DNA from: IMCC2047 sp041395865
GTDB taxonomy: Bacteria > Pseudomonadota > Gammaproteobacteria > Pseudomonadales > IMCC2047
Assembly: GCA_041395865.1 (NCBI GenBank)
Contig: JAWKZQ010000007.1
Location: 62,001 to 126,000, forward strand
DNA length: 64,000 nucleotides
Reading direction: 5' to 3'
Shown here: positions 52,437 through 61,083 of the stretch, in pieces
How the letters are laid out: each line of letters begins with the position of its first letter
Position numbering within the stretch: the first letter of the stretch is position 1
The notes under the pieces: generated by a model
Databases searched by the model: none
Told to the model about the DNA's origin: nothing
What the model saw: only the letters and a program-made list of their open reading frames with translations
Translations under genes and position numbers: made by a program

Positions 52437-53623
52437 TAGTTAGCACCTTTCTTTTTTGCGTGTTCGTTAGCAGCTTCAACAGCCTTCTCAGCGGCTTCAG
52501 ACAGAGAGTAAGCCATGATGATTGGCAGACCGCTGTTTTTGATAATTTCCATGCCCTTGTCAACGTTGGTGCCGGACAGGCGAACAACCAGAGGAACCTT
52601 CATGTCGATGTTTTTAACTGCTTCAACAACACCTTCAGCGATCCAGTCGCAACGGTTAATACCGGCAAAGATGTTGACCAGCATGGCGTCAACGCCTTCA
52701 TCAGCCAATACCAGGTTGAAGGCTTTCGCTACACGCTCTGGGTTAGCGCCACCACCGATGTCCAGGAAGTTGGCAGGCTCGCCACCAGCGTGCTGGATCA
52801 TGTCCATGGTACCCATCGCCAGGCCCGCACCGTTAATCAGACAGCCAATGTTGCCGTCCAGGCCGATGTAGTTCAGGCCGCGGTCGGAAGCTGCCATTTC
52901 ACGAGGGTCTTCCTGAGTTTTGTCACGCAGTTCCGCAATTTGTGGGTGGCGGAACAGGGCGTTAGCGTCGAAGGAAACCTTCGCGTCCAGTGCAATGATG
53001 CGATGGTCGCCAGTGATAACCAGTGGGTTAATCTCAACCATGTTGCAGTCCAGCTCAGTGAACGCACGGTAGCAACCCATGATGGTAGTCACAGCCTGGC
53101 TCAGCATGGATTTTTCGATGCCCAGTTTGCAAGCGATGCGACGCGCCTGGAAAGACTGCATACCAACCGCTGGCTCAACCTGCTCGCGCACGATGGAGTC
53201 TGGATTGGTTTCAGCGATTTCTTCGATGTCCATACCGCCTTCAGCAGAGGCGATAACGGCAACTTGCTCTTTACCACGGTCCAGAACAAAGGCCAGGTAA
53301 ATTTCACGCTGGATGTCAGCGCCGCTTTCGATGTACAGACGGTTACACACTTTGCCCGCAGGGCCTGTTTGGTGTGTCACCAGACGTTTGCCCAGCAGCT
53401 CTTCAGCGGCTTTCTCGACTTCATCCTCAGTCTTACACACTTTAATGCCGCCCGCTTTACCACGTGCGCCGGAGTGAATCTGGGCTTTAACAACCCACAG
53501 ATCACCGCCGATTTCTTTGGCTTGGTAGACAGCCTGCTCTGGGCTGTAAGCCAAGCCACCTGGCAGGGTTTGAACGCCGTAGTCGTTCAGAATTTCTTTT
53601 GCTTGATACTCATGAATATCCAT
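52436..53623 (-). CDS. mtkA: Malate--CoA ligase, beta subunit (MtkA)
   Basis: This is the nucleotide- and acid-binding subunit of malate-CoA ligase, homologous to SucC. The 395-residue protein has an ATP-grasp domain (MDIHEYQAKEIL, WVVKAQIHSGARGKAGG, ELDCNMVEINPLV) and a C-terminal ligase domain (GCLINGAGLAMGTMDMI, NIFAGINRCDWIAEGVV). The phrase NRCDWIAEG and HAGGEPANFLD agree with my memory of methylotroph MtkA. E. coli SucC is 388 residues, so length does not decide. Context (mcl upstream, 17 bases; mtkB overlapping downstream) supports the malate-specific assignment. A single mcl-mtkA-mtkB transcript is likely. Confidence 0.87.
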   Translation of the reverse strand: MDIHEYQAKEILNDYGVQTLPGGLAYSPEQAVYQAKEIGGDLWVVKAQIHSGARGKAGGIKVCKTEDEVEKAAEELLGKRLVTHQTGPAGKVCNRLYIESGADIQREIYLAFVLDRGKEQVAVIASAEGGMDIEEIAETNPDSIVREQVEPAVGMQSFQARRIACKLGIEKSMLSQAVTTIMGCYRAFTELDCNMVEINPLVITGDHRIIALDAKVSFDANALFRHPQIAELRDKTQEDPREMAASDRGLNYIGLDGNIGCLINGAGLAMGTMDMIQHAGGEPANFLDIGGGANPERVAKAFNLVLADEGVDAMLVNIFAGINRCDWIAEGVVEAVKNIDMKVPLVVRLSGTNVDKGMEIIKNSGLPIIMAYSLSEAAEKAVEAANEHAKKKGAN

Positions 53624-53640
53624 TGTTATTCCTCTAAAGA

Positions 53641-54591
53641 TTAACTTTTGGCTTTAGCTTTGATCTGTTCGGCTTGGCGAACCACGTTACGAGCCATGCG
53701 CTCGGACGCGATATCGATCATTTTGCCGTCTAGTTGTGCTGCACCAGCGCCTTGTGCGGCCGCTTCTTCCAGAACTTCCAGAACGCGGTAAGCGCGATCG
53801 ATTTCAGCTTGCGGTGGAGACATTACTTCGTTAGCCAGGTCGATTTGGCTTGGGTGGATCGCCCATTTGCCTTCAAAGCCCATAGCGGCAACACGTTTAG
53901 CGGCAGCGCGGTAAGCTTCTGGATCGCTGAAGTCGCCGAAAGGACCGTCGATAGGACGCAGGCCGTAAGCGCGACAGGCAACCAGCATACGCTGGATAGA
54001 GGCGTGCCATTGGTCGCCTGGGTAATCAGGGTGCAGGCCGCCGATAACAACGGTGCGTGCGCGGCAGCTTGCTGCGTAGTCAGCTACACCGAAGTGTAGT
54101 GCTTCCAGGCGAGGGCTGGATTGAGCGATTTCTTCAACGTTCGCCATGCCCATGGCCGTTTCGATCAGGCATTCGATGCCGATTTTGTGATCGCCGAAGT
54201 CCATCGCGTCTTCGATTTGAGTCAGCATGCAGTCAACCATGTATACGTCAGCTGCTTTACCTACTTTAGGGATCAGGATAGTGTCAACGTACTGGCCGGC
54301 CTGCTCAACGATGTCAACAACGTCGCGGTACATGAAGTGTGTGTCCAGGCTGTTGATGCGCACAGAAACGGTTTTACCCTTTTCGCGCCAGCCGAAGTTT
54401 TTCAGTGCTTCGATGATGTTTTTACGTGCCTGCGGCTTATCTGCAGGGATTACCGCGTCTTCACAGTCCAGGAATACGAAGTCAGCATTGCTGTCTGACG
54501 CTTTTTCCATCATCTTCATGTTGGAGCCTGGTACGGCTAGCTCGCTGCGTTGCAGGCGAGGGCGTGCTTGTTCTGGTTGAGTGAAGCTCAT
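53641..54591 (-). CDS. mcl: Malyl-CoA lyase
   Basis: The enzyme cleaves (S)-malyl-CoA to acetyl-CoA and glyoxylate, reversibly, and belongs to the HpcH/HpaI/CitE family. The 316-residue protein starts MSFTQPEQARPRLQRSELAV, close to the methylotroph enzyme as I recall it. It has an Arg for substrate binding (VRINSLDTHFMYRDV, Arg78), the Mg-ligand Glu region IGIECLIETAMGMANVE, FGVADYAASCRART, and the C-terminal IDGPFGDFSD and GFEGKWAIHPSQI. Plain CitE or citramalyl-CoA lyase is less likely given these segments and the adjacent mtkAB. The ATG is preceded by GAGGAG. It is the first gene of the mcl-mtkA-mtkB unit. Confidence 0.92.
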   Translation of the reverse strand: MSFTQPEQARPRLQRSELAVPGSNMKMMEKASDSNADFVFLDCEDAVIPADKPQARKNIIEALKNFGWREKGKTVSVRINSLDTHFMYRDVVDIVEQAGQYVDTILIPKVGKAADVYMVDCMLTQIEDAMDFGDHKIGIECLIETAMGMANVEEIAQSSPRLEALHFGVADYAASCRARTVVIGGLHPDYPGDQWHASIQRMLVACRAYGLRPIDGPFGDFSDPEAYRAAAKRVAAMGFEGKWAIHPSQIDLANEVMSPPQAEIDRAYRVLEVLEEAAAQGAGAAQLDGKMIDIASERMARNVVRQAEQIKAKAKS

Positions 54592-54797
54592 TAGTACTAC
54601 TCCTCGTTAATTTAAATTGAAAATTGAATGAAACTCAGAATTCTTTTGGGGCTATAGCGAATGACTAGGAGCGGGTGTTTGAGGTGACACACTGCTGGGG
54701 CTGTGTTTTTTGCAGCCGCTTCAGAAGCGAACGGGTTGTAGCTGTTAATGTCACCATAAATCTATCGCGCGTTTTGCTCGGGGGTTGTCTTTTAGCT

Positions 54798-54965
54798 ATG
54801 GCTGGCCGTTTCTCCAAACGCGCATACCCCGCTGTTGATGCGTGCTGGAAGCTTAAAACGAAGCCAGGCGACAAGGACATCGGTCCGGTCGCGGTCGGCT
54901 ATGATACGAAATTATTGATTTTGATGATAGTTTTTTTTGGTTTGGCGGCTTTTTCTGCGCATTAA
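54798..54965 (+). CDS. Possible small membrane protein, unknown
   Basis: This 55-codon frame lies on the plus strand between mcl and hpr, both on the minus strand. It begins MAGRFSKRAYPAVDACWKLK and has one C-terminal hydrophobic helix (LLILMIVFFGLAAFSAH). Its stop codon abuts the bidirectional terminator at 54965-54992, so it would have its own end signal. Codon choice looks like that of coding DNA here. No good ribosome-binding site precedes this ATG. An in-frame extension up to an ATG at 54675 is possible but looks less protein-like. I recognise no family. The remaining part of the gap, 54592-54797, shows nothing else besides the mcl ribosome-binding site and a GGCTG / CAGCC hairpin. Confidence 0.35.
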   Translation: MAGRFSKRAYPAVDACWKLKTKPGDKDIGPVAVGYDTKLLILMIVFFGLAAFSAH

Positions 54966-54992
54966 AAAAGCCGGCACAGAGGCCGGCTTTTT
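54965..54992. terminator. Bidirectional terminator downstream of hpr
   Basis: AAAAAGCCGGC / GCCGGCTTTTT with a six-base loop. On the minus strand it lies 16 bases after the hpr stop, so hpr is probably transcribed separately from mcl-mtkA-mtkB. Confidence 0.9.
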
Positions 54993-55008
54993 GGTAAGTG
55001 CAGGTGGC

Positions 55009-55977
55009 TTATACCACTTGGTCGCGCAGTGGCTTGCCGTCAAAGAAGGCTACCAGGTTCTCGATAACGCGCATACCCATGGCAACACGAGTTTCTATCG
55101 TTGCGCTACCCAGGTGCGGCAGCAGAACCGTATTTTCCAGTGCGATCAGCTCGTCAGGCACATTCGGCTCGCCTTCGAACACGTCCAGGCCGGCGCCGGC
55201 AATGGTGCCGTCTTTCAGCGCTGCGATCAGTGCGTCGGGGTCAATCACGTCGCCGCGTGCAGAGTTGATCAGGAATGCATGGGGCTGCATTTTTTTCAGG
55301 GCTGCCGCATCGATCAGGTGGTAGGTGGCTGCGCCGCCTGGGCAGTGCAGGGCCACGAAATCGGAACGCTCCAGTACTTCATCAAAGGTGCACTCTTCCG
55401 CGCCAAACTTGTTGATGATTTCCTTGGCAGGCGGATACGGGTCGGAGAACAGGATCTTCATGCCAAAACCGAAGTGGGCTTTGTGCGCCATTGCCTGGGA
55501 GATGCGGCCGAAACCGATCAGGCCCAGTGTTTTGCCGGTTACTTTGGTGCCCATCATGTGCGTTGGACGCCAGCCGGTCCAGGCCTTGGTGCGCACGTGT
55601 TGGTCGCCTTCAGCCGCGCGGCGGGCAACCATCATCATCAGGGTCATGGCAGTGTCAGCGGTACAGTCGGTCAGGACTTCCGGCGTGTTGGATACTTTTA
55701 AGCCCGCTGCTTTGGCGGCTTCCAGGTCTATGTGATTGAAGCCAACGCCGTAGTTGCCCAGAATCTTGGCAGTGATGCCGTCGGCACCCAGGACTTCCGC
55801 GTTGATGCTGTCGGAGACAGTCGGGCACAAAGCGTCACAGTTGCGCAGTGCTTCCTGCAGTTCAGCGGTCGTCATTGGAACGTCTGATTCGTTCAGCTGC
55901 ACGTCGAACAGTTCTTTCAAACGGTTTTCGACTTGCTCTGGCCACCTGCGGGTGACGATAACCTTTGGTTTGCTCAT
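55009..55977 (-). CDS. D-2-hydroxyacid dehydrogenase (hydroxypyruvate/glyoxylate reductase)
   Basis: This NAD(P)H enzyme of the D-2-hydroxyacid dehydrogenase family probably reduces hydroxypyruvate to D-glycerate and/or glyoxylate to glycolate. The 322-residue protein has the nucleotide-binding motif GFGRIS (155-160), with Ser in place of the third Gly. It has Asp179 at the end of the second beta strand, a position that usually favours NADH. Catalytic residues are Arg241 (NSARGD), Glu270 (DVFEGEP) and His288 (LPHLGSAT). The N-terminus KVIVTRRWPEQVENRL is of the glyoxylate/hydroxypyruvate reductase group. Its position next to mcl, mtkAB and ppc matches hpr of the serine cycle. Exact substrate is inferred. 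It has its own terminator and a possible promoter at 56090-56117. Confidence 0.85.
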   Translation of the reverse strand: MSKPKVIVTRRWPEQVENRLKELFDVQLNESDVPMTTAELQEALRNCDALCPTVSDSINAEVLGADGITAKILGNYGVGFNHIDLEAAKAAGLKVSNTPEVLTDCTADTAMTLMMMVARRAAEGDQHVRTKAWTGWRPTHMMGTKVTGKTLGLIGFGRISQAMAHKAHFGFGMKILFSDPYPPAKEIINKFGAEECTFDEVLERSDFVALHCPGGAATYHLIDAAALKKMQPHAFLINSARGDVIDPDALIAALKDGTIAGAGLDVFEGEPNVPDELIALENTVLLPHLGSATIETRVAMGMRVIENLVAFFDGKPLRDQVV

Positions 55978-56089
55978 TCTTGTTAGTCCTCTACATTCGG
56001 GATTTGCCGGGTGGCTGATAGCAGCCCTCCAGGCTGCTGACAGCGCGGCCAGAGTTTGTCTGGGCGCGGTTTGAAAACAAAGTTCGCTA

Positions 56090-56117
56090 TTATTAGGGAT
56101 CGCACCTACCGAGTCAA
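56090..56117 (-). promoter_or_regulatory. Possible promoter of the hydroxyacid dehydrogenase gene
   Basis: On the minus strand: TTGACT (56117-56112), 16-bp spacer, TAATAA (56095-56090). The resulting leader of about 105 bases contains the hairpin AGCAGCC / GGCTGCT. The -10 match is moderate. Confidence 0.4.
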
Positions 56118-56203
56118 CACGGAACAGGCCCGCTTGAGTGGTCGGAACTCTTGGGGCGCTGTGCTAAAATCGGACTTTTAACTCCTTCCGGAAAGACGTT
56201 GTT

Positions 56204-57022
56204 ATGTCCAGCAGTGTTGAACACTCGCCTCTAGGTAAAGAGGTCGGGTATATCAGTGAATACACCCCCGAATTGTTATACCCGGTGCCACGGGCCAATG
56301 TGTGGCAAGCCAAAGGGCTGACTGCCAGCCCGTTTCAGGGCTATGACATCTGGAATGCCTATGAAATGTCCTGGCTCAATAGCCGGGGCCTGCCACAGGT
56401 TGCAATCGGTGAGTTTCGCGTACCGGCAGCCTCGCCCAACCTGATCGAATCAAAGTCTTTCAAGCTTTACCTCAACTCCTATAACCAGACGCGTTTTGAT
56501 AATTGGTCGCAGGTGCAGCAGCGCTTGACGGCAGATTTGTCGGAGTGCGCGGGGGGAACCGTTGAAGTCGTGCTGAGAAAGGTTGGTGAGGCGCAACACA
56601 TTCAACCGGGTTTTGAGGGGCACTGCCTGGACGAACAGGATGTGGAAATCACGGATTACGATGTCAACGCATCGCTCCTGAGGGTCACAGGGGGCGAGGA
56701 AGTGAGCGAAGTGCTTTACAGTGATTTGCTGCGCTCAAACTGCCCGGTAACCGGACAGCCGGACTGGGGCAGTGTGAGTATTGCATATACCGGCCAGCCG
56801 GTGTGTCGCGAGGGCTTGCTGAAGTACCTGGTATCCTTCCGCGAGCACTCGGGTTTCCATGAGCAGTGCGTCGAAACGATTTTTGTTGATCTGCTTCAAC
56901 AGTGTGCGCCACGCGAGCTTACCGTGTATGCGCGGTATGTGCGCCGCGGTGGCCTGGATATCAACCCGCTACGTTCCACATCGTCCTGCACAACGGAAAA
57001 TGTGCGGCTGGCTCGGCAGTAG
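56204..57022 (+). CDS. queF: NADPH-dependent 7-cyano-7-deazaguanine reductase QueF
   Basis: QueF reduces preQ0 to preQ1 in queuosine synthesis for tRNA modification. The 272-residue length is that of the two-module (YqcD-like) form. The QueF motif ESKSFKLYLNSYNQTRF (from residue 82) and the active-site segment SNCPVTGQPDWG with the nucleophile Cys180 and the acid Asp187 are present. It is a single gene between hpr (divergent) and uvrA (convergent). A TAAAAT box at 56165-56170 could be its -10, but no good -35 is seen. Confidence 0.95.
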   Translation: MSSSVEHSPLGKEVGYISEYTPELLYPVPRANVWQAKGLTASPFQGYDIWNAYEMSWLNSRGLPQVAIGEFRVPAASPNLIESKSFKLYLNSYNQTRFDNWSQVQQRLTADLSECAGGTVEVVLRKVGEAQHIQPGFEGHCLDEQDVEITDYDVNASLLRVTGGEEVSEVLYSDLLRSNCPVTGQPDWGSVSIAYTGQPVCREGLLKYLVSFREHSGFHEQCVETIFVDLLQQCAPRELTVYARYVRRGGLDINPLRSTSSCTTENVRLARQ

Positions 57023-57044
57023 CCGTTATTACGGGGTGTGGGAT

Positions 57045-57069
57045 AACCCTCCCGCGTAGGCGGAGGGTT
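57045..57069. terminator. Hairpin between convergent queF and uvrA
   Basis: AACCCTCC / GGAGGGTT with a nine-base loop lies in the 50-base gap. There is only a short T-run on either side, so it would be a weak terminator serving both genes. Confidence 0.55.
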
Positions 57070-57072
57070 GTG

Positions 57073-59925
57073 TCAGGCTGAGGCCTCCAGGCCGGTTTTT
57101 AACATGGGCCCCAGGAAGCGTCCGGTGTGCGAACGCTGCACTTCGGCCACCTGTTCGGGTGTGCCGGTGGCGATAATATAACCGCCTTCATCACCACCCT
57201 CGGGGCCCAGGTCCACCAGCCAGTCGGCCGTTTTAACCACGTCCAGGTTGTGCTCGATAACCACCACCGTATTGCCGTGATCCCTTAGTCGGTGCAGCAC
57301 AGAGAGAAGCTGCTCAACATCGTGGAAGTGCAGGCCTGTGGTGGGCTCGTCAAGAATGTACAGGGTACTGCCGGTGTCGCGTTTGGATAGTTCGCGCGAT
57401 AGTTTTACACGCTGGGCTTCGCCGCCCGACAGCGTAGTGGCGCTCTGGCCCAGTCGCACGTAGGCGAGCCCGACATCAATCAGGGTTTGCAGTTTGCGAT
57501 GCAGGGCCGGTACCGCGCTGAAAAAGTCGTGCGCCTCTTCGATCGTCATATCCAGCACTTCGTGAATGCTCTTGCCCTTGTATTTGACTTCCAGCGTTTC
57601 ACGGTTGTAGCGCTTGCCCTTGCAGACATCGCAGGGCACATAAATGTCCGGCAGGAAATGCATCTCCACTTTAATCAGGCCGTCGCCCTGGCAGGTTTCG
57701 CAGCGGCCGCCTTTGACGTTGAAGCTGAAACGGCCGGGTTTATAGCCGCGCGAGCGGGCTTCCTGGGTGGCGGCGAACAGTTCGCGAATCGGTGTGAACA
57801 GGCCTGTATAGGTCGCGGGGTTGGAACGCGGGGTCCGGCCAATGGGGCTTTGGTCGATGTCCACGACTTTGTCGAACTGCTCCAGGCCTTTGATTGCGCC
57901 GTGAGGCGCCGCCTTCAGGGTTGTCGCCCCGTTCAGCGCGGTAGCAGCCAATGGGTACAGGGTATTGTTGATCAGCGTCGATTTGCCCGATCCGGATACA
58001 CCGGTGATACAGGTCATCAGGCCGACGGGGATTTCCAGTGTGACGTCTTTCAGGTTGTTGCCGGTTGCTCCTTCCAATTGCAAGACGCGGTCGGGATCCA
58101 TGGGGGTGCGTTGCGGAATTTCGATACCGCGCTTGCCCGATAAAAACTGGCCGGTAATTGAGGTTTTTGACCGGGCGATCTGGGACGGCGTGCCCTGGGC
58201 GACAACTTCGCCGCCATGTACGCCGGCGCCGGGGCCGATGTCGATAACGTGGTCGGCCTGGCGAATGGCATCCTCGTCATGCTCAACGACGATAACCGTA
58301 TTGCCCAGGTCGCGCAGGTGAAACAGGGTCGCCAGCAGGCGTTCGTTGTCGCGCTGGTGAAGGCCGATTGAGGGCTCATCGAGCACGTACATGACGCCCA
58401 TCAGGCCGGCGCCAATCTGGCTGGCCAGGCGAATACGCTGGGCTTCGCCACCGGACAGGGTGTCGGCGCTGCGATCCAGCGTCAGGTAATCAAGACCCAC
58501 GTTAACCAGGAAAGAGAGGCGCAGGCGAATTTCCTTGAGGATTTTTTCGGCCACTTCGCCGCGTCGCCCCGGCAGGGTGAGCTGCTCAAAGTAACGTTTA
58601 GCCTCGCCGACGGGCAGGCGGCTCAGGGTGGGCAGGTTGTTTTCCTCAATGAAAACATTGCGGGCCTCAATGCGCAGCCGCGAACCGTCACAGGAGGGGC
58701 AGGGCGCTTCGGTGAGGTATTTGGCCAGCTCTTCGCGCACCATTTGGGATTCAGTGGCATGGTAGCGGCGTGTCATATTGGGAATGACGCCCTCGAAGGC
58801 ATGCTCCTTGGTGATGATGTCGCCGCGTTCGCTCAGGTAGTTGAAGGGGATTTTTTCCTTGCCGCTGCCAAACAGAATAATGCGTTGCGCCGATTCCGGC
58901 AGTTCGTTGAAAGGCGTGTTGATATCAAAGTCAAAGTGCGCGGCAACGCTGGACAGCATCTGGAAATAGTAGGCGTTACGGCGGTCCCAGCCACGGATCG
59001 CGCCTTCGGCCAGCTTGTGACCGGGGTGAGCGACAACCCGTTCGTGATCAAAAAACTGATGGACTCCCAGCCCGTCACAGGTGCCGCAGGCGCCGGCCGG
59101 GTTATTGAAGGAGAACAGGCGCGGTTCCAGTTCAGAGATGCTGTGGCCGCAGACCGGGCAGGCAAATCTGGAAGAAAAGAGCAGCGTCAGTTCTTCGTTA
59201 GCTTCTTCTCCCTCCATTGGCATGACCATGGCCGTGCCGTCGCTCAATGTCAGGCTGGTTTCGAAGGACTCCGCCAGTCGTAGTTCGAGATCCGGGCGCA
59301 CCTTGAAACGATCCACAACCGCTTCAATGGTGTGCTTCTTGTTTTTATCCAGCTCCGGTAGGCTGTCAAGATCGACCACGATGCCATCGATACGTACCCG
59401 GATAAAACCCTGCGAGCGCAATTCATTGAACAGGTGTTGGTGTTCGCCTTTGCGACCCTGCACCATGGGCGCCAGCATCATCAGCTTACTGCCTTCGGGC
59501 AGCGCTAAGACCTGGTCCACCATCTGGCTGATTTCCTGGGCCTGTAGTGGTTTGCCGTGTTCAGGGCAGCGCGGTTCACCGGCGCGGGCAAAGAGAAGGC
59601 GCAGATAATCATAGATTTCGGTAATGGTGCCCACGGTGGATCTGGGGTTGTGAGAGGTTGCCTTTTGCTCGATGGAAATGGCCGGCGAAAGCCCCTCGAT
59701 GTGATCCACATCCGGCTTTTCCATCATCGACAAAAACTGGCGTGCGTAGGTGGATAGGGACTCGACGTAGCGGCGTTGGCCTTCTGCATAGAGTGTATCG
59801 AAAGCCAGCGAGGATTTGCCGGAGCCTGATAAGCCGGTAATGACGACCAGTTTATCGCGCGGGATGTCCAGGTCGATGTTCTTTAGATTGTGGGTGCGGG
59901 CACCGCGAAGCTGAATGCTATCCAT
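57073..59925 (-). CDS. uvrA: Excinuclease ABC subunit A
   Basis: UvrA is the damage-sensing ATPase of nucleotide excision repair and loads UvrB. The 950-residue protein has two ABC ATPase modules: Walker A GLSGSGKSS (about residues 31-39) and GVSGSGKST, with signatures LSGGEAQRIRLA and LSGGEAQRVKLS. Zinc modules are CPVCGHS and the paired CETCQGDG / CDVCKGKRY. The start ATG 59925 gives the family N-terminus MDSIQLRGARTHNLKNI. A TTG 20 codons further upstream falls in the -35 box of the promoter and cannot be the start. In many relatives uvrA is divergent from ssb; here the LpxL-like gene lies between. Confidence 0.97.
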   Translation of the reverse strand: MDSIQLRGARTHNLKNIDLDIPRDKLVVITGLSGSGKSSLAFDTLYAEGQRRYVESLSTYARQFLSMMEKPDVDHIEGLSPAISIEQKATSHNPRSTVGTITEIYDYLRLLFARAGEPRCPEHGKPLQAQEISQMVDQVLALPEGSKLMMLAPMVQGRKGEHQHLFNELRSQGFIRVRIDGIVVDLDSLPELDKNKKHTIEAVVDRFKVRPDLELRLAESFETSLTLSDGTAMVMPMEGEEANEELTLLFSSRFACPVCGHSISELEPRLFSFNNPAGACGTCDGLGVHQFFDHERVVAHPGHKLAEGAIRGWDRRNAYYFQMLSSVAAHFDFDINTPFNELPESAQRIILFGSGKEKIPFNYLSERGDIITKEHAFEGVIPNMTRRYHATESQMVREELAKYLTEAPCPSCDGSRLRIEARNVFIEENNLPTLSRLPVGEAKRYFEQLTLPGRRGEVAEKILKEIRLRLSFLVNVGLDYLTLDRSADTLSGGEAQRIRLASQIGAGLMGVMYVLDEPSIGLHQRDNERLLATLFHLRDLGNTVIVVEHDEDAIRQADHVIDIGPGAGVHGGEVVAQGTPSQIARSKTSITGQFLSGKRGIEIPQRTPMDPDRVLQLEGATGNNLKDVTLEIPVGLMTCITGVSGSGKSTLINNTLYPLAATALNGATTLKAAPHGAIKGLEQFDKVVDIDQSPIGRTPRSNPATYTGLFTPIRELFAATQEARSRGYKPGRFSFNVKGGRCETCQGDGLIKVEMHFLPDIYVPCDVCKGKRYNRETLEVKYKGKSIHEVLDMTIEEAHDFFSAVPALHRKLQTLIDVGLAYVRLGQSATTLSGGEAQRVKLSRELSKRDTGSTLYILDEPTTGLHFHDVEQLLSVLHRLRDHGNTVVVIEHNLDVVKTADWLVDLGPEGGDEGGYIIATGTPEQVAEVQRSHTGRFLGPMLKTGLEASA

Positions 59926-59955
59926 GTGTTCCGTTGCAAAAATACAAAAGGCGCA

Positions 59956-59985
59956 ATTATACCGTCTATTGGGCTTCGCAGACAA
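59956..59985 (-). promoter_or_regulatory. Promoter of uvrA
   Basis: On the minus strand: TTGTCT (59985-59980), 18-bp spacer, TATAAT (59961-59956). The predicted start is about 24 bases before the ATG. I found no CTG-N10-CAG LexA box in 59926-60140. Confidence 0.7.
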
Positions 59986-60140
59986 AGGGGCGACGGCGGA
60001 TTGGGCTTTTTTAGCGGAAATTTATGGCCGCTGTCTTTTTATTTCGCAAAGGGGCGTATAGGCTTGCCCTGTTTGGCGGATTGCCCGAGGGCTCCGTCAG
60101 GTTCGCCAGCCCTTTATTTGGTCGATAACAGTTAAGGTCC

Positions 60141-61037
60141 ATGTTACAGACAGGTTCAAGCATGAAAGGACGCTTCCTGCGTTGCTTTGTTCAGTTGCTG
60201 GGGCGACTGCCCCTGTCCGCAGGGCGGAGCCTGGGTAGCCTGGTGGGTTGGCTGAATGCTGTGCTGAATACCCAGCTGGCCCGTACCACTCGCCTTAATA
60301 TCGAGCGCTGTTTTCCCGATTTGACGGAGGCGCAGCGCGACTTGCTGATTAGACAGAGTTTGCTTGAAACCGGGCGGACTGCTGCCGAAATTCCGCAGAT
60401 CTGGGTAAAGCCCTATGGCTGGCTGGAAAGGCACATTACCGAGATTCGCAACCGCCATTTACTCGATGAAGCCCTGGCCGAGGAAAAAGGGCTGATTATT
60501 CTGTTGCCGCACCTGGGTAACTGGGAAATTTTCGGGCCCTTTATTGCGCGCGTTACCGACATGACGGCCCTTTACCAGCCCCCCAAACAGGCTGAGCTGG
60601 AAGCCTTGATCCGGCGCTCCCGCGAGCGTGAAGGGGCAAGGCTGGTGCCAACCAGCAACAAGGGCGTAATGGCGTTGCTGAAGGCGCTTAAGTCAGGAGG
60701 GACGACGATTATTCTGCCCGACCAGGTCCCGGCTGATGAAGCGGGTGAGTTTGCGCCTTTCTTCGGTATGCCGGCACTTACCATGACCCTTGTGCACGGG
60801 TTGGTTCAACGCACCGGTTGCCGTGTGTTGATGGGGTATGCGATGCGAACCGGAGGTGGTTTTGAGATGGTCTTCGAAACGCCGGATGCCGAGCTTTACA
60901 GCGCAGACCCGCGTGTTTCGCTGGCGGCGATGAATCGCAGCGTCGAACACTGCGTGAATGCGTGTCCGAGCCAGTACCAGTGGGAGTATAAACGCTTTCG
61001 CAAGCAACCGCCGGGAGCCGCGAAGTTTTACAACTAA
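60141..61037 (+). CDS. Lipid A biosynthesis acyltransferase (LpxL/HtrB family)
   Basis: This family transfers a secondary acyl chain from acyl-ACP to Kdo2-lipid IVA at the inner membrane. The 298-residue protein has an N-terminal hydrophobic part (FVQLLGRLPLSAGRSLGSLV), the catalytic H-X4-E motif HLGNWE (His124, Glu129), and the second block GTTIILPDQVPADEAGEFAPFFG. Whether it is the lauroyl (LpxL) or myristoyl (LpxM) enzyme cannot be told. Either ATG 60141 or ATG 60162 may be the start. Its location between uvrA and ssb is not a known functional link; it presumably has its own promoter in the 215-base gap. Confidence 0.88.
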   Translation: MLQTGSSMKGRFLRCFVQLLGRLPLSAGRSLGSLVGWLNAVLNTQLARTTRLNIERCFPDLTEAQRDLLIRQSLLETGRTAAEIPQIWVKPYGWLERHITEIRNRHLLDEALAEEKGLIILLPHLGNWEIFGPFIARVTDMTALYQPPKQAELEALIRRSREREGARLVPTSNKGVMALLKALKSGGTTIILPDQVPADEAGEFAPFFGMPALTMTLVHGLVQRTGCRVLMGYAMRTGGGFEMVFETPDAELYSADPRVSLAAMNRSVEHCVNACPSQYQWEYKRFRKQPPGAAKFYN

Positions 61038-61055
61038 GGCTGCGGTTGCTTTGGT

Positions 61056-61083
61056 TTGAACGACGTGCCGAATCTGCTACTAT
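61056..61083 (+). promoter_or_regulatory. Promoter of ssb
   Basis: TTGAAC (61056-61061), 16-bp spacer, TACTAT (61078-61083). The leader contains the hairpin GATGCC-CTCC-GGCATC (61108-61123) behind seven T, just before the AGGAG ribosome-binding site. Confidence 0.55.

Noticed and set aside
51549..53623. Reading mtkA/mtkB as the citric-acid-cycle genes sucC/sucD
   Set aside because: Possible on sequence alone, but gene order with mcl and ppc, and segments such as NRCDWIAEG, favour malate-CoA ligase. Kept as an alternative to be settled by a tree.
54937..55701. 254-codon plus-strand frame opposite the hydroxyacid dehydrogenase gene
   Set aside because: It crosses the bidirectional terminator and mirrors a well-defined dehydrogenase; no ribosome-binding site or domain.
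59926..59985. Longer UvrA starting at a TTG at 59985
   Set aside because: The extension covers the -10 and -35 boxes of the uvrA promoter and is not homologous to UvrA.
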